Both the position numbers and the translations under genes were made by a program. A DNA stretch of 64,000 bases. Origin: a bacterium. GTDB lineage: Bacteria; Bacillota; Clostridia; Lachnospirales; Lachnospiraceae. Below the pieces are notes generated by a model. It saw only the letters and a list, made by a program, of their open reading frames with translations. It did no database searches and was not told the origin of the DNA. Positions 44,776-53,677 of this stretch are shown in pieces. How positions within the stretch are numbered: the stretch's first letter is position 1; every line of letters starts with the position of its first letter. Location: positions 1 to 64,000 of the forward strand of contig JAUNGE010000005.1 of the NCBI GenBank assembly GCA_030524675.1, read 5' to 3'.

Positions 44776-45618
44776 CTATGAGAGATTGTCCTCAAATTCC
44801 TTTAAGAGCTGCGCTTGGTATGCTCCCTCATACGTGCCTTCTAAGAATTTTGTAAGTGCCTCATTTGCAAATCTCTCCCAGGATTCCTTCTCTCTCCTCA
44901 CCAGAATCGGGTAATACAGCACACCATTCTTCTCTGCTGCCTGTCTGTCTCCAGGCGCATCCCCCACCATCAAAACATGCTTTTTCTCGTACCCTTTTTC
45001 TACCATTTTTCCGATGCAGTATGCCTTACTTCCAGCATTCTGCGCCAGCATGATATCCACATGGTCCATCAATTTGTGCTGTTCCCACTCTTCAATCACG
45101 GCATCTGCGTTCGCGGAAGATACAATCGCCACATCTGCGGATTCATGTGCCTTTGCAAGGCCCTCTCTCGCACCGGCAAACGGCTGCTTTGTCTCATCTG
45201 GCAGTTTCTTGATATTCTCGTTCACTGCTTTAGACCATGCGAGCGCCTTTCTCATACAGATGCTGTCCAATTTTTCTGCTTCCTTCTCCAGAGCGCTGTT
45301 TGAGAGTTCATTGGCTGTCTCGGCCCAATGCTCCAGATTTCCCAAATCTTCAATCGGTTTATACTGGTGGCTGACCTCTTTCAGACACAGAACCAGCGCC
45401 TTAAAACGGTTGATTCCTCTGGTCATGGAATACAGGTTGATTTCGTTCCATCTCTTTAAGATGGCGTCCCTCCACTCGGAGAGTTCCCACTCATCCACCA
45501 TACACGGCCCAAAGCACTGAAAATGTTTGATATCCATAGTATCCATCGCACAGCCGTCAGAATCTACACAAACCAAAAACGCTCTCTTTTTCTGAAAATT
45601 TTCTATTACTCCAGACAT
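44776..45618 (-). CDS. HAD-superfamily hydrolase
   Basis: A 280-aa HAD phosphatase. Motif I is CVDSDGCAMDTM (nucleophile Asp and the general acid two residues later), motif II is AIVSSANADAV, and motif IV is HVLMVGDAPGDRQAAEKNG. A helical cap of about 120 residues lies between I and II. Probable sugar- or nucleotide-phosphate phosphatase; the substrate cannot be told. AAGGAGG lies 8 nt before ATG 45618. It is divergent from an AraC-family gene and precedes the GH3 gene by 132 nt, so it may belong to the same sugar regulon. Confidence 0.85.
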   Translation of the reverse strand: MSGVIENFQKKRAFLVCVDSDGCAMDTMDIKHFQCFGPCMVDEWELSEWRDAILKRWNEINLYSMTRGINRFKALVLCLKEVSHQYKPIEDLGNLEHWAETANELSNSALEKEAEKLDSICMRKALAWSKAVNENIKKLPDETKQPFAGAREGLAKAHESADVAIVSSANADAVIEEWEQHKLMDHVDIMLAQNAGSKAYCIGKMVEKGYEKKHVLMVGDAPGDRQAAEKNGVLYYPILVRREKESWERFANEALTKFLEGTYEGAYQAQLLKEFEDNLS

Positions 45619-45841
45619 GTTCTGCCCCTCCTTTTTTTGCTTTTCCCATACCATTTCTCTGTCTTCATTTGCCGTTTTTCCGCTGTTATCCGTGCTCGCG
45701 GTGTTTTGCACTTTTTTGTGCACCTTGCCTGTTTTTTCTATATTGCATACAATCTACAGAAAAAACATCTGGTATTTCCTACCAATTTTCTCTATCTCAT
45801 ATGTTTTCTATTATAAATTTTTTATAAACTTTATAGAAGTA

Positions 45842-45873
45842 ACAATTTTCTTTATTTACCATACAATTTTACT
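45842..45873 (+). promoter_or_regulatory. Candidate AraC-type operator (21-bp-spaced direct repeat)
   Basis: ACAATTTTCTT (45842) and ACAATTTTACT (45863) are direct repeats exactly 21 bp apart, ending 7 bp before the -35 of the downstream AraC gene; CCAATTTTCTC at 45782 is a third partial copy. Two-turn spacing of direct repeats is the usual form for this family. Autoregulation is inference. Confidence 0.4.
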
Positions 45874-45879
45874 TACGGA

Positions 45880-45908
45880 TTGAAATGATATAAAAATCAT
45901 GCTATAAT
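45880..45908 (+). promoter_or_regulatory. Promoter of the second AraC-family gene
   Basis: TTGAAA (45880-45885) and TATAAT (45903-45908) with 17-bp spacing, 30 nt before the ATG. A strong housekeeping-type match. Confidence 0.75.
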
Positions 45909-45938
45909 ATATAAAAATTGTATGTACGAGGTACCTTT

Positions 45939-47165
45939 ATGCAGGTGAATTTAGTTACTTTTCTACAAACCATCCTCCAGGGGCAGGGACTTTCTTTCCG
46001 TATTTTTTCTTCCCCATTTTCAAATATTCAGACAATCGACTTTGGCCTGCGCGACCAGCTTTTTGTTAACTTTGACTATTGTACCTACTTTCTTCCTCTG
46101 TTTGAGCAGTGCGAAGAGGGCCGTGTCTGCCAGTTCACAGACGATTTTGACACTTATCTTTCACTGTTTCGCGTACCAGTGCCCGACCAAGGGGAGGCAG
46201 ACCCGATTTCCTACGTCGTTATCGGCCCCTACATAACGGAACGCATCGGAAATGTGCGCTTTTTTGAGATTACACAACGGCTGAAAATTCCGCAGGTCCT
46301 TCACAGAGAACTCCTCGAATACTATAACAGTCTTGCTATCCTCACCCCTTCTGCTATGGAGAACTTTCTGAATGCAGCTGCCACTATGATTTATGAGGGA
46401 AGCAAAAATTTCAAATTTGTCTCCTTGGACAACCACATGCGCCTTGTTCCCGAACAGATAGAATTCAACCCGAGTTCCACTTCCGAGTTTGCCATGTCCA
46501 TCATCGAGCAGCGTTACCAGATGGAAGATAAGCTTCTGTATGCGATTCAGTGCGGTGACACGAACAAGGCGTTGGACCTGTACACCAAGTTTTTAAACTT
46601 CAAGATCGTTCCGCGCACGCAGGACCCTCTGCGCAACTCCAAAAACCTGATGTTTGTCCTGAACACGCTTTTTCGAAAGACTGTTCAGAAAAGCTATGTC
46701 CATCCCTACCATATTGATGAACTGTCCACCCATCTCGCCATAAAAATCGAGGCCATGAGCAATCCAGAACACTCGCAGACTCTGGGGCGCGAGATGATAC
46801 GAAAGTACTGCAATCTTGTGCAGAATTATTCTCTGCGCAATTACTCTCCGCTCATCCAGAAAGTCGTCAACTATGTAGATTTTCACTCTTCAGAAAATCT
46901 ATCTTTAAAAGTGCTCGCAGAACTTTTCTCTGTCAGCCCGAGCTATCTGTCCGGTTTATTCAAAAAAGAAATCAAAATCACGCTGACGGACTATATCAAT
47001 CAGAAACGCATCGAGCACTCTCTCGTTCTCTTAAACACGACTTCTCTGCCCATTCAAAATATCGCAGAACAGGTCGGATTTTCTGATGTGAACTACTTCA
47101 CGCGCACATTCAAAAAGTTTAAGGGCATGTCCCCGCGAGAGTACCGCATGGAAATTCAGCGCTGA
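45939..47165 (+). CDS. AraC-family transcriptional regulator (long sensor)
   Basis: A 408-aa regulator. The N-terminal 280 residues are a sensor I do not recognise (it contains a PAS/PocR-like stretch: a DYCTYFLPLFEQCEEGRVCQF region near residues 45-65). The C-terminal AraC domain is clear: NLSLKVLAELFSVSPSYLSGLFKKE and LPIQNIAEQVGFSDVNYFTRTFKKFKGMSPREYR. ATG 45939 has GAGGT 8 nt upstream; an ORF start seven codons earlier has none. It is divergent from the HAD phosphatase gene with a 320-bp shared region. It probably controls the neighbouring GH3/symporter genes. Confidence 0.92.
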   Translation: MQVNLVTFLQTILQGQGLSFRIFSSPFSNIQTIDFGLRDQLFVNFDYCTYFLPLFEQCEEGRVCQFTDDFDTYLSLFRVPVPDQGEADPISYVVIGPYITERIGNVRFFEITQRLKIPQVLHRELLEYYNSLAILTPSAMENFLNAAATMIYEGSKNFKFVSLDNHMRLVPEQIEFNPSSTSEFAMSIIEQRYQMEDKLLYAIQCGDTNKALDLYTKFLNFKIVPRTQDPLRNSKNLMFVLNTLFRKTVQKSYVHPYHIDELSTHLAIKIEAMSNPEHSQTLGREMIRKYCNLVQNYSLRNYSPLIQKVVNYVDFHSSENLSLKVLAELFSVSPSYLSGLFKKEIKITLTDYINQKRIEHSLVLLNTTSLPIQNIAEQVGFSDVNYFTRTFKKFKGMSPREYRMEIQR

Positions 47166-47174
47166 AACGAAAAC

Positions 47175-47231
47175 AAACGCTGCAGTCTTTGGTATCACAC
47201 TCTTTCTGATACCAGAAACTGCAGCGTTTTT
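47175..47231. terminator. Bidirectional terminator between AraC and gatB
   Basis: AAACGCTGCAGT and its complement, with an inner GGTATC/GATACC stem, end in TTTTT. Serves the convergent AraC-family gene and gatB. Confidence 0.85.
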
Positions 47232-47327
47232 CTCTGCCTTTTTATTCACGTTCTATATCTTGTCATACGATATGCTGTCTATGCCGTCCTACACGATGGC
47301 GCCTGTGCCATCAGGCATGCCGGTTTC

Positions 47328-48773
47328 TTATTTTGCCAGTTCAGCCAGTTTTTCTCTCAACATCTTTCCGACTTCATCCGGCGCCGCTTTTCCGCGCATC
47401 TGCCGCATCACATTTCCCACCAGGAATCCAAACACTTTTTCTTTTCCCTGAGAGAACTCTTCCACTGCCTTCGGGTTCTGTGCCAGCACGTCCTGCACCG
47501 TTTTTTCCAACAGTCCTGTGTCGCGCACAGTCTTTAACTGGTGCTCTTGCATGTAGGCGAGCGGTTCACAGCCTTCCAGAAGCATCGCCTCAAACACCTT
47601 CTTCGCCGCCTGGTTGTTCAGATTTCCATTCTCCACCTCGCCAAGGAAGGTCAAAAAGTCTTTCGGTATAATGGACACGCTCTCCAGAGCTATTCCCTTT
47701 TCTCTAGCCAGGCGGAACGTCTCTCCAGTCAGCCAGTTTGCTGTTTTTCGGGCATTGCCGGAAAGTTTTACGGTCTTCTCAAAAATATCCGCCAGGTTTT
47801 TATACTCTGTAATCTGCCTTGCATCGCTCTCGGAGAGTCCGAACTCCGCCTGATAGCGAGATGCGCGGTGCTCTGCAAACTCTGGCTGTTTTTCCCTCAA
47901 TTCTGTAATCCATGCATCCGGAATGTGCACCGGCGGCAGGTCCGGATCGGGGAAATACCGGTAATCCTTCGCGTCCTCCTTCGAGCGCATAGAGCGGGAA
48001 CTCTCCTTATTGTCATCCCAGCGCCTTGTCTCCTGGATGATGGCCTTTCCCTCCTCCAGAAGCTCAATCTGGCGCTCCCTCTCGCCCTCAATCGCATGCA
48101 TAATCGCCTTGAAAGAGTTCAGATTCTTCATCTCGGTTCTCGTGCCGAATACACTGCTCCCCACTTCGCGCACGGAGAGGTTGACATCCGCTCTCATAGA
48201 GCCTTCCTGCAGGCGGCAGTCCGAGATTCCCAGGTACTGCGCAATCTTTCGCAGCTGCTCCAGATAGGCAATCACTTCGTCTGCGCTGCGCATATCCGGC
48301 TCAGACACAATCTCAATCAGCGGCACACCACTTCGGTTAAAATCAGCCAGCGAGCAGTCCGCCCACTCGTCATGAATCAGCTTTCCAGCGTCTTCCTCCA
48401 TGTGAAGCTCGTGGATGCGCACCTTCTTTGTGCCAGCTCCTGCTGGAATCTCCAGATATCCGTCCTGGCATATTGGCAGATACAGCTGGGAAATCTGGTA
48501 GTTCTGCGGGTTGTCCGGATAGAAATAGTTCTTTCTGTCAAACTTGCAGAGCTGGTTTACATGGCAGTTTAACGCCAGACCCATTGCCAGCGCATATCGC
48601 ACCACCTGGCGGTTTAACACCGGCAGGGCGCCAGGCATTCCGGCGCACACCGGACAAATCTGCGTGTTGGCTCCTTTTCCGAATGTGGTCGCACATCCGC
48701 AGAAAATTTTTGTCTTTGTAGACAGCTCAATGTGCACTTCCAGCCCGATAACTGTCTCATACTGTTTTCCCAT
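47328..48773 (-). CDS. gatB: Aspartyl/glutamyl-tRNA amidotransferase subunit B
   Basis: The 481-aa kinase/tRNA-binding subunit of GatCAB. It activates Glu or Asp on mischarged tRNA for amidation. Motifs: YETVIGLEVHIELSTKTKIFCGC, the zinc-site Cys pair here seen as CGCATTFG...CPVCAGMPGALP, DRKNYFYPDNPQNYQISQ, GVPLIEIVSEPDMRS and the C-terminal YqeY-like tail domain (about residues 350-480). ATG 48773 follows GGGAGG by 8 nt and lies 5 nt after the gatA stop. Third gene of gatCAB. Confidence 0.98.
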   Translation of the reverse strand: MGKQYETVIGLEVHIELSTKTKIFCGCATTFGKGANTQICPVCAGMPGALPVLNRQVVRYALAMGLALNCHVNQLCKFDRKNYFYPDNPQNYQISQLYLPICQDGYLEIPAGAGTKKVRIHELHMEEDAGKLIHDEWADCSLADFNRSGVPLIEIVSEPDMRSADEVIAYLEQLRKIAQYLGISDCRLQEGSMRADVNLSVREVGSSVFGTRTEMKNLNSFKAIMHAIEGERERQIELLEEGKAIIQETRRWDDNKESSRSMRSKEDAKDYRYFPDPDLPPVHIPDAWITELREKQPEFAEHRASRYQAEFGLSESDARQITEYKNLADIFEKTVKLSGNARKTANWLTGETFRLAREKGIALESVSIIPKDFLTFLGEVENGNLNNQAAKKVFEAMLLEGCEPLAYMQEHQLKTVRDTGLLEKTVQDVLAQNPKAVEEFSQGKEKVFGFLVGNVMRQMRGKAAPDEVGKMLREKLAELAK

Positions 48774-48778
48774 CACGC

Positions 48779-50278
48779 TCACCTCCCGATTCCGTCACAT
48801 GCACTTTTTTCAGACACTGTGTTTTTAGCAGACGGTCTGTCCTCCTCCAGGCACGCCGCCGCGCGAAACAGCTTTCTCTCCTGGAAGCAGTCGCCGATTA
48901 GCTGGATTCCCACCGGCAGCCCGTTCTCATCTTTTCCCCACGGCATACTGAGACCTGGAAGCCCTGCCAGATTGACTGCTACCGTATAAATATCACTCAG
49001 GTACATCAGAATCGGGTCCTGCAAAGATGTGCCGATTTTCGGCGCTGTCGTAGGCGCTGCCGGCCCAATCAGGATGTCATATTTCGCGAATGCCTCGTCA
49101 AACTCCTTCTTCAAGAGGGCTTTCGCGCGCAGAGCTTTCAGGTAGTAGGCATCATAATAGCCGGAACTGAGCACGAACGTGCCGAGCATGATTCTTCTCT
49201 TTACTTCCTCCCCGAACCCTTCCGAACGGCTCTTTTTGTACATCTCATGGAGCCCTTTGTACGCAGCTGCGCGATATCCGTACTTCACACCGTCAAAACG
49301 CTCCAAGTTGGAGCTTGCCTCCGCGCAGGCAATCAGATAGTAGGTCGGAATCACATAGTCTGTCATGGAGAGGGAAAAAATCTCCACCTCGGCACCTCTT
49401 TCCGCCAGCGCTTTTGCCGCTGCCTCCACGGCATCTCTCACCTGTGGCTGAATCTGGCTGCTCAGATATTCCTGCGGAATACCGACGCGAAATCCTTTTA
49501 AGGATTCATCCGCCCTTGCCGCCGCCTGTGTGATACCCACTAGGTCGCTTCTGTCCATGCTGGTGGAATCGGCGGCATCCTGCTTTGCCAGAATCTCCAG
49601 CATGGCCGCACAGTCCGCTATATTTGTTCCAATCGGCCCAATCTGGTCAAGAGACGATGCATAGGCGATCAGGCCCGAGCGGGAAACGGTGCCGTAAGTC
49701 GGCTTTAGGCCGGTCACACCACAGTAAGAACTCGGCTGGCGGATGGAACCGCCCGTGTCAGAGCCGACTGCAAGAAACGTCTCCCCTGCTGCCACTGCCG
49801 CGCAGGAACCGCCAGACGAACCGCCTGGCACATGCTCCGGATTGTGCGGATTTCTTGTCACGCCAAACGCGGATGTCTCTGTGGTGCTTCCCATCGCAAA
49901 CTCATCCATATTGGTCTTTCCGACAAGAATCGCGCCCGCTTCCTCCAAAAGAGAAAACGCTGTCGCCGAGTACGGCGGCACAAAATCACCGAGCATCTTT
50001 GACGCACATGTCGTCCGGATTCCGGCTGTACAGATATTGTCCTTGACAGCAATCGGCACACCGGCGAGAGGCCCCGTATAGCGCCCTTCCTGTATTCCCT
50101 TCTGCACTTCCTCAGCACGCCGGTAGGCGTACTCTTCTGTCAACGTGAGAAATGCGTGAATCTGCGGCTCGCTCTCGGAAATCTTCTGGTAGGCCGCATC
50201 CACTGCCTCTTTTACACGTATCTCCTGTCTCCTGATTTTTTCGCCCAAGGAGAGGGCACTCTGCTTTCTCTCTGTCAT
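48779..50278 (-). CDS. gatA: Aspartyl/glutamyl-tRNA amidotransferase subunit A
   Basis: A 499-aa glutaminase subunit of GatCAB, of the amidase-signature family. It releases ammonia from glutamine for the GatB active site. The Ser-cisSer-Lys triad is intact: Lys in VPIAVKDNICTAG, the Ser-rich block PGGSSGGSCAAVAAGE and the nucleophile Ser in VGSDTGGSIRQPSSYCG. The N-terminal residues and C-terminal PWGKDENGLPVGIQLIG are typical. Lies between gatC (86 nt) and gatB (5 nt). Confidence 0.98.
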   Translation of the reverse strand: MTERKQSALSLGEKIRRQEIRVKEAVDAAYQKISESEPQIHAFLTLTEEYAYRRAEEVQKGIQEGRYTGPLAGVPIAVKDNICTAGIRTTCASKMLGDFVPPYSATAFSLLEEAGAILVGKTNMDEFAMGSTTETSAFGVTRNPHNPEHVPGGSSGGSCAAVAAGETFLAVGSDTGGSIRQPSSYCGVTGLKPTYGTVSRSGLIAYASSLDQIGPIGTNIADCAAMLEILAKQDAADSTSMDRSDLVGITQAAARADESLKGFRVGIPQEYLSSQIQPQVRDAVEAAAKALAERGAEVEIFSLSMTDYVIPTYYLIACAEASSNLERFDGVKYGYRAAAYKGLHEMYKKSRSEGFGEEVKRRIMLGTFVLSSGYYDAYYLKALRAKALLKKEFDEAFAKYDILIGPAAPTTAPKIGTSLQDPILMYLSDIYTVAVNLAGLPGLSMPWGKDENGLPVGIQLIGDCFQERKLFRAAACLEEDRPSAKNTVSEKSACDGIGR

Positions 50279-50364
50279 CCCATAGTCCTCCTATTATGCC
50301 TCTCATTTCGCGGCTTTTTCTGCTTTCTGCGCAAGCTTTTGCTTTCCGGTGGTTCTGCAGTCCG

Positions 50365-50664
50365 CTAAGCCTCTCCGATTGTCTTGGGCACCTCATACTG
50401 TCCATCTTTCTGGTGCGGTGCACTAGAAAGAATCGCATCCCGCATGTCTGTACCTGTCACCACATCCTCGCGGAACACATTGGACACGGAAAAAATATGA
50501 CTCATCGGCTCCACAGAGCCTGTATCCAGCTCGTTTAATTTCTCCACATAATCTAACATCTTCTGCATTTCTTGCTTCGCCTTCTTCGCCTCTTCCTCAG
50601 AAAGCTCCAGCTTTGCCAGAATTGCAATATCCTGAATCGTATCCATCGACAATTTCTCTGCCAT
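50365..50664 (-). CDS. gatC: Aspartyl/glutamyl-tRNA amidotransferase subunit C
   Basis: A 99-aa stabilising subunit that wraps around GatA in GatCAB. The typical sequence IAILAKLELSEEEAKKAKQEMQKMLDYVEKLNELDT is followed by VEPMSHIFSVSNVFREDVV and a C-terminal AP..K-x-x-Y-EVPK. I start at ATG 50664 (GAGGGG 9 nt upstream); the ORF upstream extension overlaps aspS and is not conserved. The aspS stop is 89 nt upstream. Confidence 0.97.
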   Translation of the reverse strand: MAEKLSMDTIQDIAILAKLELSEEEAKKAKQEMQKMLDYVEKLNELDTGSVEPMSHIFSVSNVFREDVVTGTDMRDAILSSAPHQKDGQYEVPKTIGEA

Positions 50665-50753
50665 TCTCTGTTCCCCTCTCCATCTGTTCGCAGCCGTTCC
50701 TGCCTGCTTTACCAATGCTCTCCAGAATGTTTTCTCTTCTACTTTCTCACAGC

Positions 50754-52184
50754 CTATGGAGCCAGTCTTCCCAAATCTCTCGGGAACAGGCAAGCCTCAC
50801 GCACATTGTCCTCGCCCAGAAGCTGCATGGTCAGTCTCTCCATGCCGATTCCCAGGCCCCCGTGCGGCGGCATTCCATAGCGGAACGTATCCAGATAGCC
50901 TTCCATGCCTTCTGATGTCATGCCTCTGGACGCCATCTTCTCGAGCAATGCGGCATAATCGTGAATTCTCTGACCGCCTGTTGTCACTTCCAGCCCTCTG
51001 AACAGAAGATCAAAACTCAATGTCACCTCCGGCTCGTTCGGGTCATCCATCGCGTAGAACGGACGTTTTCTCGAAGGATAGTGCGTGACAAACACGAAAT
51101 CCGCTCCCTGCTCTTCCTTAAAATATGTCCCAATCAGCTGCTCCTCCTCCGGTTCTAGGTCATACGGGGAGCGAATCGGTCTGTGGTATTTCTCGGACAC
51201 CAGGCGCTTCGCCTCGTCAAATCGGACGGCTGGAATCACATCGACATTCGGAAGCTCTACCTGCAGAATCTGCAGTTCATTCTCGTATTCCATTTCCAAC
51301 ATTTCCATAATATACTGTAAAACTGCCGTCTCCATCTCCATAATCTCTCTGAAATCATCAATATATCCCATCTCAAAATCTAGGCTGGTGTACTCGTTCA
51401 GATGGCGCTTTGTGTTGTGTTTCTCTGCACGGAACACTGGTCCTGTCTCAAACACGCGGTCAAACACTCCCACCATCATCTGCTTGTAGAACTGTGGACT
51501 CTGCGCCAGCACAGCCGGATGGTGGAAATAACTGAGCTTAAAGATATTGGCGCCGCCCTCTGCACTCTTTGCCCCGATTTTGGGTGTGTGAATCTCCGTA
51601 AATCCCTGCTCATACAAAAAATCGCGGAATCCTCTGACAATGCCTTCCTGAATTCGGAATCTCGCCCGCTCTCTGACATTTCTAAGTGAAATCGACCGCT
51701 GGTTCAGTCTCGCCTCCAGGGAAGCGCCCATTTTCCATTTATCGACTGGAAGCGGAAGCGGCGCAGCCGGTTTTGACAGCACCTTCACTTCCTCTACTAC
51801 CAGCTCAATCCCATATGGTGCGCGCTCCTCTTCTCTCAGTGTTCCCGTGATACGGACTGCCTCGCCCTCATGCAGCTTTTCCGACACACTGCCTTCCTGC
51901 GCCCCTGTTTTCGCTGCCTCTGTCTCTTGCGTATACTCTACCTGCGCTGCTGCTTCTGTCTCTTTTGCCAGATCCAGTTTTCCTTTTTTCTTTTCCAGCA
52001 CAGCCTGAAGCAGCCCATCCCTGCTGCGCAGAATGACAAATGCGAACTCTCCCATATCGCGGATACTGTGTATCATGCCCTCTGCTGTGACTTTGTACCC
52101 ATCCTGCACCAGTTCGTCTGCTATTGTTATCAGCTCCTTCAGGCTGCTCACTGGTTTTCTCACAGCTCCTGTTATCTTTTCCAT
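50754..52184 (-). CDS. aspS: Aspartyl-tRNA synthetase, archaeal-type, probably non-discriminating
   Basis: A 476-aa class IIb synthetase of the archaeal/short AspRS form (no GAD insertion domain as in bacterial AspRS). Visible: N-terminal OB fold (GMIHSIRDMGEFAFVILRSR), motif 2 FRAEKHNTKRHLNEYTSLDFEM and motif 3 GGLGIGMERLTMQLLG. A low-complexity insertion of about 35 residues (KETEAAAQVEYTQETEAAKT) splits the OB fold. The His in GMIHSIRD is, as I recall, the type found in non-discriminating archaeal enzymes (Trp in discriminating ones). Cotranscribed with gatCAB, so it probably charges tRNA-Asn with Asp for amidation to Asn. AGGAGG precedes ATG 52184. Confidence 0.95.
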   Translation of the reverse strand: MEKITGAVRKPVSSLKELITIADELVQDGYKVTAEGMIHSIRDMGEFAFVILRSRDGLLQAVLEKKKGKLDLAKETEAAAQVEYTQETEAAKTGAQEGSVSEKLHEGEAVRITGTLREEERAPYGIELVVEEVKVLSKPAAPLPLPVDKWKMGASLEARLNQRSISLRNVRERARFRIQEGIVRGFRDFLYEQGFTEIHTPKIGAKSAEGGANIFKLSYFHHPAVLAQSPQFYKQMMVGVFDRVFETGPVFRAEKHNTKRHLNEYTSLDFEMGYIDDFREIMEMETAVLQYIMEMLEMEYENELQILQVELPNVDVIPAVRFDEAKRLVSEKYHRPIRSPYDLEPEEEQLIGTYFKEEQGADFVFVTHYPSRKRPFYAMDDPNEPEVTLSFDLLFRGLEVTTGGQRIHDYAALLEKMASRGMTSEGMEGYLDTFRYGMPPHGGLGIGMERLTMQLLGEDNVREACLFPRDLGRLAP

Positions 52185-52263
52185 ACTGAATTCCTCCTTC
52201 TTTCTATAAGGCATCCCATGTGTTTAACAAAGAGCTGCCATTCCGTCTTATTTTCTGTATATC

Positions 52264-52385
52264 AAGTAGCCATTTTTCAGAGAAAAATGAGCGAATTATG
52301 AATGTTTTTAGGGCGCCAGGCGCCAGTGACGCCTGCTTGGCGTCGGTCGAAGTGAAGCGTAGACCTTGCGGTAGCACATAGTGCG
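52264..52385 (+). repeat. 122-bp dispersed repeat, copy A
   Basis: About 89% identical, in inverted orientation, to 55564-55686. It contains two perfect hairpins, CATTTTTC-AGA-GAAAAATG (52271-52289) and GACGCC-TGCTT-GGCGTC (52328-52344), and a GGCGCCAGGCGCC block. It fills the dapL-aspS gap (52185-52399), in which I see no gene or clear terminator. Confidence 0.85.
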
Positions 52386-52399
52386 GCGCACAAAATATT

Positions 52400-53611
52400 C
52401 TATAGCTGGCGAATCTTCTCCATCGCCTTCTTTGTATTCTCATACGTTCCAAATGCGGTCAGTCTAAAATACCCTTCGCCGGACGGTCCGAATCCGGAAC
52501 CAGGGGTTCCCACAATGCCAGCTTCATTCAGCAGCACATCGAAAAACTCCCAGGAAGACAGATTTCGCGGTGTCTTTAACCAGATATACGGGGAATCCAC
52601 ACCGCCGTATGCCTCATATCCAGCTTCCTTTAAACCTGCCAGAATCGTCTTTGCATTGCGCATATAGAAGGCAATCTGCTCCTCAATCTCCCGCTTTCCC
52701 TGCGCAGAATACACAGCCTCACCCGCACGCTGCACAATATAAGGCGTTCCGTTGTACTTGGTTCCCTGGCGTCTCATCCACAGATCGCGCAGCGACACGC
52801 CATCTCGTTCCAGCTCTCTTGGGACCACAGCAAATCCCAAGCGCACGCCGGTAAATCCGGCCTTCTTTGAAAAGCTGCGCAGCTCAATCGCACAGGTCTT
52901 CGCTCCCTCGCACTCATAGATCGAGTGCGGCGCATCGCTGGAAATATATGCCTCATATGCCGCATCGTACAAAATCACGGACTCATGCACATTCGCATAA
53001 TCCACCCACGCCTGCAGCTGCTCTTTTGTGATGGCCTCTCCAGTTGGATTGTTCGGAAAACACAGATAAATCAGGTCCGGCACTGTCTCAGGAAACTCCG
53101 GCACAAAATGATTCTCTTTGGTGCACGGCATGTACACAATGCGCTCATATTTTCCCAGTGCTTTGTCGTATTTTCCGGTTCTTCCTGCCATGACATTGGT
53201 GTCCACATACACCGGATACACAGGGTCGCACACTGCCACAATGCTCGCCTCGTCAAAAATCTCCTGAATATTGCCGCAGTCGCACTTCGCACCGTCAGAA
53301 ACGAAAATTTCATCTGCTGAAATCTCACATCCGTGCTCTTTAAAATCATGAAGTGCAATCGTCTCTCTCAAAAATTCGTATCCCTGCTCCGGCGCATAGC
53401 CGCGGAATGTCTCTGCATGTCCCATCTCACGCACAGCTGCCTGCAGCGCATCGGTCACTGCAGGAACCAGAGGAAGGGTGACATCACCGATTCCCAGGCG
53501 GATAATCTCCTTGTCAGGATGCATCTGCTGATACTGTTTTACTCTATTTGCCACCTCAGAGAACAGGTAACTTCCCTGTAATTTCAAAAAATTTCGATTT
53601 ATTCTTGCCAT
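52400..53611 (-). CDS. dapL: LL-diaminopimelate aminotransferase
   Basis: A 403-aa PLP enzyme that converts tetrahydrodipicolinate directly to LL-diaminopimelate, one step of the lysine and peptidoglycan pathway. The DapL pattern is clear: [99 protein letters not shown] and the PLP Lys in [16 protein letters not shown]. The dapL route is one of the recognised routes in clostridia. GGAGG lies 5 nt before ATG 53611. It follows the ANTAR gene by 66 nt. Confidence 0.97.
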   Translation of the reverse strand: MARINRNFLKLQGSYLFSEVANRVKQYQQMHPDKEIIRLGIGDVTLPLVPAVTDALQAAVREMGHAETFRGYAPEQGYEFLRETIALHDFKEHGCEISADEIFVSDGAKCDCGNIQEIFDEASIVAVCDPVYPVYVDTNVMAGRTGKYDKALGKYERIVYMPCTKENHFVPEFPETVPDLIYLCFPNNPTGEAITKEQLQAWVDYANVHESVILYDAAYEAYISSDAPHSIYECEGAKTCAIELRSFSKKAGFTGVRLGFAVVPRELERDGVSLRDLWMRRQGTKYNGTPYIVQRAGEAVYSAQGKREIEEQIAFYMRNAKTILAGLKEAGYEAYGGVDSPYIWLKTPRNLSSWEFFDVLLNEAGIVGTPGSGFGPSGEGYFRLTAFGTYENTKKAMEKIRQL

Positions 53612-53677
53612 GACTTCCTCCATCTTGTAACTGTCTTTTTTCTATCCTCTACCGCTTTTTCTATTACTTTCCTGCGC

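Noticed and set aside
47541..48572. 343-codon open frame opposite gatB
   Set aside because: Shadow of gatB, which has unmistakable family motifs and operon context.
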